A stretch of DNA of 8,763 nt from Bacteroidota bacterium (lineage in GTDB: Bacteria > Bacteroidota > Bacteroidia > Chitinophagales > Chitinophagaceae). Below are positions 1 to 6,595 of the stretch, piece after piece (position 1 is the stretch's first letter; every line of letters begins with the position of its first letter). The translations under genes were made by a program, and so were the position numbers. A model generated the notes under the pieces. That model did not search any database, was not told the DNA's origin, and was given only the letters and a program-made list of their open reading frames with translations. Location of the stretch: NCBI GenBank assembly GCA_023440945.1, contig JAEZRL010000502.1, positions 1 through 8,763 on the forward strand, given 5' to 3'.

Positions 1-75
1 TAAAAGGACTTACCAAAAAGCAAAGGCGCTGGAGATGCCTGGAAAGAATTGGAATAAGTTTTCTTGCCAATAAAC

Positions 76-180
76 TGGGCCATACGCTTGTGTATGGGGT
101 GATCTATTGAACAATCTGAGTATGCAAATACTTTCGCCGATTTTCTGCAGGTTACGCTTATGTCTTTATCAGGAGACATT
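76..180. repeat. REP-like hairpin repeat, left copy
   Basis: Non-coding, hairpin-rich stretch. A 6-bp stem CCATAC/GTATGG (80-85 with 92-97) is followed about 26 bases later by TGCAAATACTTTCGCC (123-138). A second stem ATGTCT/AGACAT lies at 160-165 with 174-179, enclosed by TTCTGC/GCAGAA (143-148 with 182-187). The order (hairpin, GAT-T-TTG-AATCT block, TGCAnATACTTTCnCC, then ATCAG-AG) is the same as in the element at 8664-8763, so both look like diverged copies of one family. The stem at 143-187 could also help stop transcription from the minus-strand genes that end at 282, although no T-run follows. Sequence to the left (1-75) shows no gene that can be supported. Confidence 0.5.
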
Positions 181-281
181 CGCAGAAGAAATTCAGTGCT
201 AAAAAAGATGGAGTGTACCTCATAACATTCACCTGCATCAATTATTAATTGCTTGCCTTATTTAAAAGTGATTTTTACCTG

Positions 282-617
282 CTATTTCAATTTGTTTACA
301 AAGCCAAGTAACGTGTTCAATGCGATAGCCTTTACACCTTGTGTAAATTCATCTATTTTAATTTGCGCTAACCCCGCCTGCGTAAGTACCTTCATTTCGC
401 CAAGTCCTTTTTGGCTGTTCATCAACCATTCATATTCTTCTTTATCTATTTTGTTTTCTGCAAAGGCAAGGGTCCATTCTTTCAATTTATCTTTACTCCT
501 TTCGAGAAAAGCATTTGCTTCAGCAGAAGCATCAGCAGCGCAGTCCTTTACTTTTTGTTGAGCAAGTTGTACAACCTGACCTTTCAGGTCTTCAAAAAGA
601 GCTTCGAAACCATCCAC
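282..617 (-). CDS. Small helical hypothetical protein
   Basis: A 111-residue protein that I do not recognise. It is rich in Ala, Lys, Glu and Gln and reads as almost entirely amphipathic helix (for example KVKDCAADASAEANAFLE and ERSKDKLKEWTLAFAEN), with no signal peptide and a single cysteine. The C-terminal third (about residues 80-111) is more hydrophobic and may be membrane-associated or an oligomerisation helix. The start is GTG at 617-615. No in-frame ATG lies upstream, and the next in-frame Met is well inside the protein, so GTG is the best start. It begins 18 bases after the stop of the lipoprotein gene on the same strand, so the two are almost certainly co-transcribed, which suggests a shared envelope-related role. 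Function is unknown. Confidence 0.7.
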   Translation of the reverse strand: MDGFEALFEDLKGQVVQLAQQKVKDCAADASAEANAFLERSKDKLKEWTLAFAENKIDKEEYEWLMNSQKGLGEMKVLTQAGLAQIKIDEFTQGVKAIALNTLLGFVNKLK

Positions 618-635
618 TGTAATACTGTTTAAAGT

Positions 636-1103
636 TTAATATTTTAGTTTCCTGCTTTCCAATTTCAATATCTCGTCGAAAGTGTCTGCGATTTGTTCAT
701 GTGCCTGCTCTACGAAATATTGACTCAATACTTTTTTATTCTTCCACATCCTGAAAAAGCCGGGAAGCAGTGTTTGATTGGTTGCCGGAACTTTTTGTTC
801 CATCAACACTTTCCACTGTTGTATGGTGATTGTGTTTTTCTCTCTTGCTTTTTGCATCGCATATAGTTTTTCGGCCGCAATCAATACATTGTCTACCTGT
901 TCGGAAAAATCAGCATAATCTTCTGTTGCATGATCCATCAAAACAAGGGTTCTTGCTTTTAATTCCGAGGTTTGAACAAAAGTGGTTTCCTGATACGTAG
1001 CAATGGTCTTACATGAAGCAAACAGAAAGATAAAGAAGAGAAGGACGGCGCCTTTGAACCAAAGGCTGGGTCGAGAAAAACGTTTTGATACCGAAAACTT
1101 CAT
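636..1103 (-). CDS. Predicted lipoprotein of unknown function
   Basis: A 155-residue protein with a long basic N-region (K2 to K17), a hydrophobic core at residues 18-29 and a lipobox ending LFASC, giving a predicted lipidated Cys31. Phe at the -3 position is slightly unusual for a lipobox. The residues after the cysteine (KTI) lack the acidic stretch linked with surface export in Bacteroidota, so an inner- or outer-membrane periplasmic-face location is more likely (inference). The mature part, about residues 35-155, is predicted helical, with charged heptad-like stretches (KARTLVLMDHATEDYADF, EQAHEQIADTFDEILKLE). No family is recognised. ATG at 1103 is the only sensible start. The helical protein gene follows after 18 bases, and an eight-cysteine exported protein lies 132 bases upstream on the same strand. 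Confidence 0.75.
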   Translation of the reverse strand: MKFSVSKRFSRPSLWFKGAVLLFFIFLFASCKTIATYQETTFVQTSELKARTLVLMDHATEDYADFSEQVDNVLIAAEKLYAMQKAREKNTITIQQWKVLMEQKVPATNQTLLPGFFRMWKNKKVLSQYFVEQAHEQIADTFDEILKLESRKLKY

Positions 1104-1235
1104 TGAAATAATTTGCGATAAATTTTAGTCCAAGTAGCGTAGCTATCACTATTGTTTGCTCACCACTTGAACTTAAAGTGTGATTAAATAAGAAGCCTTT
1201 TAAAACTCCTAAACCCGCAGTTTCTGCTTTGACCA

Positions 1236-1406
1236 TCATTTCTTACAAACACCGCAGTTTCCACCGTTTTTAGCACAGTGCTTACAGTATTTGCAATTCT
1301 TGCAAGCACTACAATTTTTAGAACCTGTGCAGGTTGTCATTTTAACAGAAGCATCTGTAGCGAAAGCAAACATAAGAATGGTAAAAAAGACAATTAAACG
1401 TTTCAT
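1236..1406 (-). CDS. Small exported cysteine-rich protein (CxxC array)
   Basis: A 56-residue protein. Residues 1-20 form a classical signal peptide (MKR, hydrophobic LIVFFTILMFAFA, then a polar end), so the mature peptide of about 35 residues should be periplasmic. It holds eight cysteines (26, 32, 35, 38, 41, 44, 51, 54). Five of them (32-44) are spaced exactly three apart and separated by Lys/Asn/Tyr/His, ending GGNCGVCKK. Such spacing suits metal clusters (Cu, Zn) or dense disulfides; metal binding is inferred. A longer frame runs up to 1484, but its extra 26 residues precede an obvious signal peptide, so ATG at 1406 is preferred. A TTTG/TA-box pair at 1428-1457 sits at suitable distance. 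Small exported Cys/Lys proteins of this style occur in Bacteroidota, but I know of no assigned function. Confidence 0.75.
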   Translation of the reverse strand: MKRLIVFFTILMFAFATDASVKMTTCTGSKNCSACKNCKYCKHCAKNGGNCGVCKK

Positions 1407-1427
1407 ATTAAAGGATTGGGTTAAACA

Positions 1428-1457
1428 ATAAAGTAAAAGAGAACGTAATTTAACAAA
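1428..1457 (-). promoter_or_regulatory. Possible Bacteroidota-type promoter for the Cys-rich gene
   Basis: On the minus strand, TTTG (1457-1454) is followed after 18 bases by TACTTTAT (1435-1428), compared with the Bacteroidota consensus TTTG then TAnnTTTG. The -33 box is perfect and the -7 box has two mismatches. It ends 21 bases before the ATG at 1406. Confidence 0.3.
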
Positions 1458-1544
1458 TATTATGAAACTCGGGCATTTAAGCATAAACCCTTTAGTGAAA
1501 GCAGCCCGACTTAGCCCGGTATTTATTGCTTCAAAGTATAAGCG

Positions 1545-1752
1545 CCGGTTAAATGTTTAATCGGAAGCAAACCTTTGCTACCCTAATAATCTTTTGCAGG
1601 GCTTCACAAATAGTCTTCGGGCTTCTTAACTGAACCTGCATGAACAGCATTGTTGTGCAGGAAACATTTCACCATTTAGCAAAGGTTTATTGAATTGCAG
1701 ACAGGGTCCGGCTTTTGTTAGCCTCCTTAGTGGTCTTCGCAACATTAAGGAG
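1545..1752 (+). ncRNA. Candidate structured RNA in the 1407-1967 gap
   Basis: This part of the gap between the divergent genes at 1406 and 1968 folds unusually well. Stems seen: an 8-9 bp hairpin with one G-U (1545-1553 with 1556-1564); a perfect 12-bp closing stem AAACCTTTGCTA/TAGCAAAGGTTT (1569-1580 with 1677-1688); inside it CCCT/AGGG (1581-1584 with 1598-1601), a TTCG tetraloop hairpin AGTC/GGCT (1612-1623), and a hairpin CCTGCA..AACA/TGTT.TGCAGG (1635-1661); then CTCCTTA/TAAGGAG (1723-1729 with 1746-1752). TGCAGG occurs at both 1595-1600 and 1656-1661, so CCTGCA at 1635 has two exclusive partners. The C(UUCG)G loop favours the plus strand. It could be a free RNA, a leader of the 1968 operon, or a degenerate mobile element. 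No known RNA family is recognised. Confidence 0.35.
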
Positions 1753-1810
1753 AGGGGGATACAAAATCTGAAAGACAGACACTTCTTATTCGCACTACTT
1801 GCATTTATCA

Positions 1811-1918
1811 AAAACATTTACAATTTTTACCAGGACACTTTCCGGATGTTTTAAACGAAATATTATACACCAGGAGGCGTGTCTTATGTACCAACAGGCT
1901 TCTTATGCATTGCGGTAA
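1811..1918 (+). other. Leader region of the DUF5655 operon, possible short leader peptide
   Basis: Contains an inverted repeat AAAACAT/ATGTTTT (1811-1817 with 1846-1852) and then a clear AGGAGG (1872-1877), placed 8 bases before an ATG at 1886. That ATG opens an 11-codon frame (MYQQASYALR, stop 1916-1918). TCTTATG is repeated directly at 1883 and 1901. Strong Shine-Dalgarno sites are rare in Bacteroidota, so this one stands out, but there is no coding evidence beyond it. Confidence 0.2.
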
Positions 1919-1967
1919 GTTGGTAAAGTTGTGCCATCCGGGGGTGTTTAATTTAATTTGGTATACA

Positions 1968-2312
1968 ATGAACTATACAGAAATTGATCATCTGGAAAAC
2001 AAAGACGCAGTTGTTTCCGAGATCTATTACAAGCTTATTAAAGAGCTGCAAAAATTCGGTCGTATAAAAATAGAGCCAAAGAAAACAAGCATTCATTTGG
2101 GAAATCGTTTTGGGTTTGCAGGCATTTATACAAGGAAAGACTACATCAACCTTGAAGTGCACTTAAACTATAAATTGACAAGCGACAGAGTAAAAAAAGT
2201 GGACCAAGCTTCTGCAAGCCGTTTTCATCATACAATCAGGTTGACACATCCAAAAGATATTGACAAAGAACTATTAAGCTGGTTAGAAGAAGCCTACCAA
2301 CTAAAAAAATAA
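1968..2312 (+). CDS. DUF5655-like protein
   Basis: A 114-residue soluble protein resembling the DUF5655 family by pattern. An N-terminal helix (residues 8-30) leads into FGRIKIEPKKTSIHLG, a strand FAGIYTRKDYINLEVHLNY, a basic segment with KKVDQASASRFHHTIRL, and a C-terminal helix DIDKELLSWLEEAY. The EPKKTSIHL and RFHHTIRLTHPKDID blocks carry the family's typical signature. The family has no established biochemical function that I can name. An in-frame ATG at 1905 would add 21 residues (MHCGKLVKLCHPGVF...) that do not fit the family. The start at 1968 begins MNYTEIDHLENKD and is preferred. The next gene starts 2 bases after the stop, so the two form an operon. Confidence 0.8.
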   Translation: MNYTEIDHLENKDAVVSEIYYKLIKELQKFGRIKIEPKKTSIHLGNRFGFAGIYTRKDYINLEVHLNYKLTSDRVKKVDQASASRFHHTIRLTHPKDIDKELLSWLEEAYQLKK

Positions 2313-2314
2313 AA

Positions 2315-2611
2315 ATGAACAATATCGTCAAAGGGCTTATTGCAGGAATAATCTTCGGAACAGCTTCCATTATTCCCATGTTCTTTATGCAGTTTGAAAA
2401 CAAAACAAGAGCAATGGCAGCATCTTTCATCAGCAGGTTTGCGATCGGTTTTATCAACTTCAACCTGGAACTCCCTATTCCGAATTGGCTGAAGGGAGGT
2501 ATCGTTGGATTTGTCCTGAGTTTACCTGATGCCATTGTTACCGGAAAGTATGCGCCGATACTGGGCCTGGGTTTAGTGGGAGGAATTATTTGCGGCTTTT
2601 TTGCAAGATAA
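2315..2611 (+). CDS. Small four-helix membrane protein
   Basis: A 98-residue integral membrane protein. Hydrophobic segments lie at about residues 5-25, 33-51, 58-75 and 79-97. They are rich in Gly and small residues (GLIAGIIFG, GLGLVGGIICG), which suggests tight helix packing or oligomerisation. A short polar stretch around QFENKTR separates the first two. I do not recognise a named family. It starts 2 bases after the stop of the DUF5655-like gene, so translation is probably coupled. The 86 bases to the convergent PAS gene show no convincing terminator hairpin. Confidence 0.75.
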   Translation: MNNIVKGLIAGIIFGTASIIPMFFMQFENKTRAMAASFISRFAIGFINFNLELPIPNWLKGGIVGFVLSLPDAIVTGKYAPILGLGLVGGIICGFFAR

Positions 2612-2697
2612 TTTTGAAAACAAAAAATAATTTGTAATGGCACAGAGAACAGACCGGCCTGTACAGATGGGTTTAATTCCACAAAATCTACATTAAA

Positions 2698-4014
2698 CTA
2701 TTCCGTTTGTTCATTTGTATAATTGATAATTTTCCTTATGATCTGATCGAGTTGCCCGGTACTGTTAATCATTAATTCCAGTACCTCTCTGTTCGAAGGG
2801 TCGCCGCACCTTTCCAAGTCAAGTAAAGATGACAAACCCAGGATATTGGCAACGGGTAGCCTGAGTTCATGGGACTGCACCCATGCAATCTTTTTGAGCT
2901 GCTCATTCTGTTTTTCGATCTTCTGTAAATACAGGTATTGTTCGGTAATGTCCCGGGCAAAGCAACTGATCCCGATTACCTCCTGTTGTTTATTTCGTAT
3001 GGGATTAAAGCTTATTTCTTCATAGCTCGTTTTTCCTGCAATTTCATTTATACGTACAATCCTGAAAGACTCCCCTGCAAAGGCTCTTTCATAATACTCT
3101 GCCCACTCTTTGAACATCTCTTTATCAAACTTACTGGTAGTGAATGCGTCTTCCTGTGTGCCAAACTTCTCCTTCATTCTTTTCCAGAAAGCCGTATTAG
3201 CAGAAATAAACTGGTAGTCCCGGTTGATAGACCAGATGACGTCCTTCGTATTATCAATGATGGCTCTTAAGTTCTGCTCGTCATTATATATTTTTTCCTG
3301 TATTTTTTTCTGTTCCGTAATATCTACAAAATAAACTGCAATACCATCCGGAGTAGGGTAAACACTAATTGCGCCCCATACGCCTAATGGGGCGTAACAT
3401 TCTTCAAACTGAATACTCACCCTCTCGGTCATCGCTCGCTGGTATTCCTCGTAAAACCTTCCTTCCGTCGAGCAAGGAAAATAGTCCCAAATATTTTTAC
3501 CGAGCACATCTTCTCTTTTGCAGCAGAGTACCCGCTCTGCCGTTTTATTGAAATAGGTAATCTCCCACTTATTGTTGAGCGCATAAAAGCCATCGGTGAT
3601 GCTTTCGAGAATATCCGCGATCTCCGCATTCTTTTCGGAAAGCGTTTTTTCTACCTTCACCTTTTGATCCACGTCAATGGCCGTTACTATTGTTACTTTC
3701 CTGCCTTCAAACTCTGTTGTCTGGGCATAGATCTGTACATAAAAAGTCTCAAGATTTTTTCTCTGATGTCGCCAATATCCAAAATCAAAATAGCTGTCGG
3801 GCACAACAAAATTGGCGGCTTTAAATGTGACTACATCATTTATGGGCCTGATCCGGGTAGCATCTATGGAAAGGAATTCCTGCCTTGTGTAGCCGTACTG
3901 TTTTAAGGCCGCATTGTTAACCGCAATAAATTGAAAAGTTTCATGATCGTAGATATACGTTGGAGCCGGGCTTTCATCAAAAAGCCGCTTATAAGCTTCG
4001 GGGGGAATAATCAT
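2698..4014 (-). CDS. Triple-PAS sensor protein with HisKA-like box, no ATPase domain
   Basis: A 438-residue soluble sensor. Three PAS domains are visible: residues about 4-118 (ending VTAIDVDQKVKVE), 131-239 (SITDGFYALNNKWEITYFN, ending FVDITEQKKIQEK) and 247-362 (AIIDNTKDVIWSINRDYQFI, ending FARDITEQ). The C-terminal 75 residues form a HisKA-like dimerisation helix pair with an intact H-box, QSHELRLPVANILG, putting the candidate phosphoacceptor at His382. The protein ends 56 residues later, so the N, G1, F and G2 boxes of an ATP-binding domain are absent. No transmembrane segment is seen, so it should sense cytoplasmic signals. It may act as a phosphotransfer or adaptor protein for a partner kinase. 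Similar truncated PAS-HisKA proteins occur in Bacteroidota, so a recent deletion is not required. No response regulator gene is adjacent. The stop is followed by the convergent membrane gene. Confidence 0.85.
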   Translation of the reverse strand: MIIPPEAYKRLFDESPAPTYIYDHETFQFIAVNNAALKQYGYTRQEFLSIDATRIRPINDVVTFKAANFVVPDSYFDFGYWRHQRKNLETFYVQIYAQTTEFEGRKVTIVTAIDVDQKVKVEKTLSEKNAEIADILESITDGFYALNNKWEITYFNKTAERVLCCKREDVLGKNIWDYFPCSTEGRFYEEYQRAMTERVSIQFEECYAPLGVWGAISVYPTPDGIAVYFVDITEQKKIQEKIYNDEQNLRAIIDNTKDVIWSINRDYQFISANTAFWKRMKEKFGTQEDAFTTSKFDKEMFKEWAEYYERAFAGESFRIVRINEIAGKTSYEEISFNPIRNKQQEVIGISCFARDITEQYLYLQKIEKQNEQLKKIAWVQSHELRLPVANILGLSSLLDLERCGDPSNREVLELMINSTGQLDQIIRKIINYTNEQTE

Positions 4015-4017
4015 CCG

Positions 4018-4126
4018 TTACGAGATATTAATATACATTGTTGCTTTCATTACATCTACCGGATCAATAAAGCCTTCCAGCTATTTTGTAAATTCCATTT
4101 TGTCATGTCCTTGCATAACGAAGATA
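4018..4126 (-). promoter_or_regulatory. Upstream region of the PAS gene, weak promoter box
   Basis: On the minus strand TATCTTCG (4126-4119) is one mismatch from TAnnTTTG, with no clear -33 partner. It would place transcription starts near 4112-4116 and leave a leader of about 100 bases. The leader contains a frame from ATG 4116, in phase with the PAS gene but broken by TAG (codon 12) and TAA (4020-4018). Confidence 0.2.
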
Positions 4127-4241
4127 AATTAAAGTAATTTCGTCCCATGTTAAAAACCAGCATAAAAGCACCTTAGATAAAAATTCTTCCTTCTTCAAAA
4201 GTCTCCTTTTAAAGCCTCTGTGAAAAAGCCAAGGGAAAGAT

Positions 4242-4257
4242 TACGAGCGTTGGATGA
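4242..4257 (+). repeat. 16-bp direct repeat, copy 1
   Basis: TACGAGCGTTGGATGA matches TACGAGCGTTGCATGA at 6352-6367 at 15 of 16 positions in the same orientation. This copy lies 163 bases before the exported-protein gene at 4421, inside the 406-base gap 4015-4420, which otherwise holds no supportable gene. The rest of the gap is pyrimidine-rich, with a small CCGC/GCGG hairpin near 4310. Confidence 0.4.
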
Positions 4258-4378
4258 CACCAAGGTTCTTCTTCACCATACTGCTCATTTAACAGGATAT
4301 AGAAACCGCCCTTACGCGGAGCCTCCTCTTTCTGTCACAGCACGCTTGTAATTCATTTTCTTTTTTATTAATATAGTG

Positions 4379-4408
4379 CTGGTATTACTTACAAAATCTT
4401 TACTTTTT
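4379..4408 (+). promoter_or_regulatory. Possible promoter for the 4421 operon
   Basis: TACTTTTT (4401-4408) differs at one position from TAnnTTTG and ends 12 bases before the ATG at 4421. A CTG at 4379-4381 stands 19 bases upstream in place of the expected TTG. The spacing is right, but the upstream box is imperfect. Confidence 0.25.
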
Positions 4409-4420
4409 AAATAATGTTTT

Positions 4421-5536
4421 ATGAAGCAATTAATTATCCTTTTGCTGGCAGGTGTTGCTTCCCAGGCATCGAAGCCGCAGAGTACAGATCAAGTGAAGCA
4501 GCTTCGTATAAACACAATTTCTAATAAAATTCTTATGCAGAAAAAAGATCCTGCCAGGATACAGCTTTATGCATTATATTCCAACTATTTCATTGAGAAC
4601 AATATTTATCCTAATGCGGATGCCATTGATTTGATCGATGCTTATAATAAGAGCAGCAATTATGATGATATTCAAAACGGAAGAACAGATTTGAAACTTC
4701 TTCAAATTGCCCCGGTGAAAATTGATGCTGCGAATTATAACCTGATGCGGCAGAATGTTAGGCAGATCGAGGCTTTTCATACACAGTCACAATCGTTTTA
4801 TAAAAAGGTAGCTGCAGTAATAGGGTTGTCAGAAGAAATTGCGCCACCTGATTTTAAAAACGTACTCCTTAATTCAAGAGATAAGGTTTTGCCGGACATC
4901 AACTTAAACGCAGAAAACATTCCGGCTTTGCAGATGGATTTTTTTCTTAATTCCTTAATCGATATCAATCGTTCGATGAATGTGCTGATAACCCGAAGCG
5001 ATCCTGCGAATACCCGCTTAGCAATCAATGAACTCCTGGAAGATTTTACAGCTTATCATGTGAATAGCTCCAGGATGGTGCAACCACGTAGCCCCGGAGG
5101 CAGCGCTAAGCTGGACGAAAAAAAGTATTCATTTTTTACCGCATCCTATACACTGGAAAATAAAAACACTTACGAGATGCCTGATGATGCGGACCTGCCC
5201 AATGCAGATGTTTATGTTTACACACGGGACGCTGCCGGAAACTGGGATCAGCAACCGAAACCACAGGCTTTTAATGTGTACTATGGACCAAATGGATTAA
5301 AATACAGCCTTATACCCGGCTGCGACACGTTAAGTTTTTTTAAGTATCACCCGTCAGTGCTTGCTTCTACTTTGCCGGTGATACTTGCAAAAGGCAATTA
5401 TTGTTTCGTGCTGGAGGATATAAATAACCATCAATTGTATATTCGGACTGATATTAACCTCCGAGACAATAAAGTAGTCGATGCCCGTAAGCTGATAATG
5501 CTTTGTTTTAAAGTTGAAAATGGGCGAAATGATTGA
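4421..5536 (+). CDS. Exported protein of unknown function
   Basis: A 371-residue protein that I do not recognise. Residues 1-17 form a Sec signal peptide (MKQ, LIILLLAGVA, then SQA before Ser17) with no lipobox cysteine, so the product should be soluble in the periplasm or secreted. Residues about 20-225 look mostly helical and polar (DPARIQLYALYSNYF, NYNLMRQNVRQIEAFH). Residues about 230-350 look beta-rich: alternating strands with YTLENKN, ADVYVYTRDAAGNW, AFNVYYGPNG and LAKGNYCFVLED, reminiscent of small beta-sandwich domains, which is an inference only. Two cysteines fall in the beta part (PGCDTL and NYCFVL), plus one near the end. Its last bases overlap the start of the downstream membrane gene, so the two are co-translated and probably work together at the inner membrane. 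Confidence 0.75.
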   Translation: MKQLIILLLAGVASQASKPQSTDQVKQLRINTISNKILMQKKDPARIQLYALYSNYFIENNIYPNADAIDLIDAYNKSSNYDDIQNGRTDLKLLQIAPVKIDAANYNLMRQNVRQIEAFHTQSQSFYKKVAAVIGLSEEIAPPDFKNVLLNSRDKVLPDINLNAENIPALQMDFFLNSLIDINRSMNVLITRSDPANTRLAINELLEDFTAYHVNSSRMVQPRSPGGSAKLDEKKYSFFTASYTLENKNTYEMPDDADLPNADVYVYTRDAAGNWDQQPKPQAFNVYYGPNGLKYSLIPGCDTLSFFKYHPSVLASTLPVILAKGNYCFVLEDINNHQLYIRTDINLRDNKVVDARKLIMLCFKVENGRND

Positions 5537-6161
5537 TTTCCTGAAGAACCGAATCCTACTTTTTGTTTTGATAATTGCAGGCGACTGGGTGAGCCTTTCT
5601 GCACTTATAAAAGCAGACGAAATAAGGCATGATGCAATAACTATCGCAATTGCTGTTTCCTTATTGCCAAGTCTTATTATTTCCTTGCTCGTGGAATTTT
5701 TCTTTCGGGAGAAACTGGCCAAAAACAAGTTGATATTATACACTGCCGTCATTTCACTGGTCTTCTGGGCCGCATTTATTTTTTTCTATGTGCGTTTTAC
5801 CGACGTCAATAATGTGTATGGTAAATTTTCTTTCCCTCTGGAAGGGAAATCTCTTAACGCCAAAGACTCTATAATTGTGGGTGGCTGCCTTTATACCCCG
5901 GAAGCACAGGCCGAAATAGACTACTACTCCTCCCGGAAACGCACCTTAACGCCGGCCATGCTTTTTGCGGATTTTAATTATGATGTCTCCCAGATTTGGA
6001 ATGAAAACGAAAGAGATTGCGCCAGGGGCAAGATACTGAATGCGTTTGCTATAATGCTCGCTTTATTGATTGCGGGAATCACCCTTATGGGCGAAGCTTT
6101 AATAGCTTACAATAAGAACGAGCAAAGAGACAAGAGCACGAATACCGGCGCAACTTTGTAG
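5520..6161 (+). CDS. Four-helix membrane protein with periplasmic loop
   Basis: A 213-residue membrane protein of unknown family. Transmembrane segments fall at about residues 12-30, 40-62, 71-92 and 172-194. With a cytoplasmic N-terminus, the 80-residue stretch between helices 3 and 4 lies in the periplasm. It has two cysteines (GGCLYTP and RDCARGK) that could form a disulfide. The C-terminal tail (NKNEQRDKSTNTGATL) is polar and cytoplasmic. Three starts are possible: TTG 5514, ATG 5520 and ATG 5529. I chose ATG 5520. ATG 5529 would give an 8-base overlap with the preceding stop and is nearly as good. Coupling to the exported protein gene suggests the loop may contact that protein. Confidence 0.75.
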   Translation: MGEMIDFLKNRILLFVLIIAGDWVSLSALIKADEIRHDAITIAIAVSLLPSLIISLLVEFFFREKLAKNKLILYTAVISLVFWAAFIFFYVRFTDVNNVYGKFSFPLEGKSLNAKDSIIVGGCLYTPEAQAEIDYYSSRKRTLTPAMLFADFNYDVSQIWNENERDCARGKILNAFAIMLALLIAGITLMGEALIAYNKNEQRDKSTNTGATL

Positions 6162-6595
6162 AAAGGCAACTGCAAGTGGGCACGACGTTGTTCGTTCAGC
6201 TATGCAATTTCTTATAGTTTGGGTAATACTTTAGAAGAGTTGTTATTCAAAGGCTTTATGTTATTAGCTGTTATAAAGTAGTTAGGAAAAACAGGCGACG
6301 TTGTTTTTTCTTCCCAACTCTGCTTCCGTCTCCGCGGGGTCTTCACTAAGCTACGAGCGTTGCATGAGATACGTTTTTCTTTGCCTTCTACCAGGAAATG
6401 AGAACATAAGCCGTATATCGGATTATCGTAACAATTGAAATTGTATAACCGTAAGAGGTTCAGGATCAGTAACAGCTTGCAATAACATAGATTGACAGGC
6501 CAGACGGTATACTTAGTAGGTTTCCAGACCCACAACTCCAATCTGAATTTTGGCTTTCTGAAAAAAAATCTACGAAAAACTTGCGAAACCGAAAA
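6162..6595. other. Gene-free stretch between the unknown pair and the ArsR operon
   Basis: About 430 bases without a supportable gene. A minus-strand frame at 6212-6604 exists, but its Trp/Cys/Arg-rich composition does not look like a Bacteroidota protein. Visible items: CGACGTTGTT twice (6183-6192 and 6296-6305), a weak inverted repeat CTTTAT/ATAAAG (6254-6259 with 6273-6278), and the second copy of the 16-bp repeat at 6352-6367. No terminator with a T-run is evident after 6161. Confidence 0.5.
6352..6367 (+). repeat. 16-bp direct repeat, copy 2
   Basis: TACGAGCGTTGCATGA repeats the element at 4242-4257 with a single C/G difference and the same orientation. It lies 190 bases after the end of the membrane protein gene, so the two copies bracket the 4421-6161 gene pair with a span of about 2.1 kb. 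Confidence 0.4.

Noticed and set aside
1..57. Possible C-terminal end of a gene (…GDAWKELE, stop at 55-57)
   Set aside because: An in-frame TAA at 1-3 means it cannot extend upstream without a frameshift, so a 17-codon tail alone is not evidence.
76..190. Hairpins at the left edge considered as a CRISPR array or integron attC site
   Set aside because: No regular repeat-spacer periodicity, no cas or integrase gene, and better explained by the repeat shared with the right edge.
1009..1239. Minus-strand 76-codon frame overlapping the Cys-rich gene stop by ATGA and the lipoprotein start by 95 bases
   Set aside because: The last third is an out-of-frame reading of the lipoprotein signal peptide. 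The first 45 residues look somewhat protein-like, but no family or ending supports a gene.
1569..1688. Cloverleaf-like fold considered as a tRNA or tmRNA part
   Set aside because: At about 120 bases with no T-loop GTTC motif, anticodon arm or CCA end, it does not match those RNAs.
1626..1817. Minus-strand 63-codon frame
   Set aside because: It lies across the inverted repeats of the foldable block and has unlikely Cys/Arg-rich composition.
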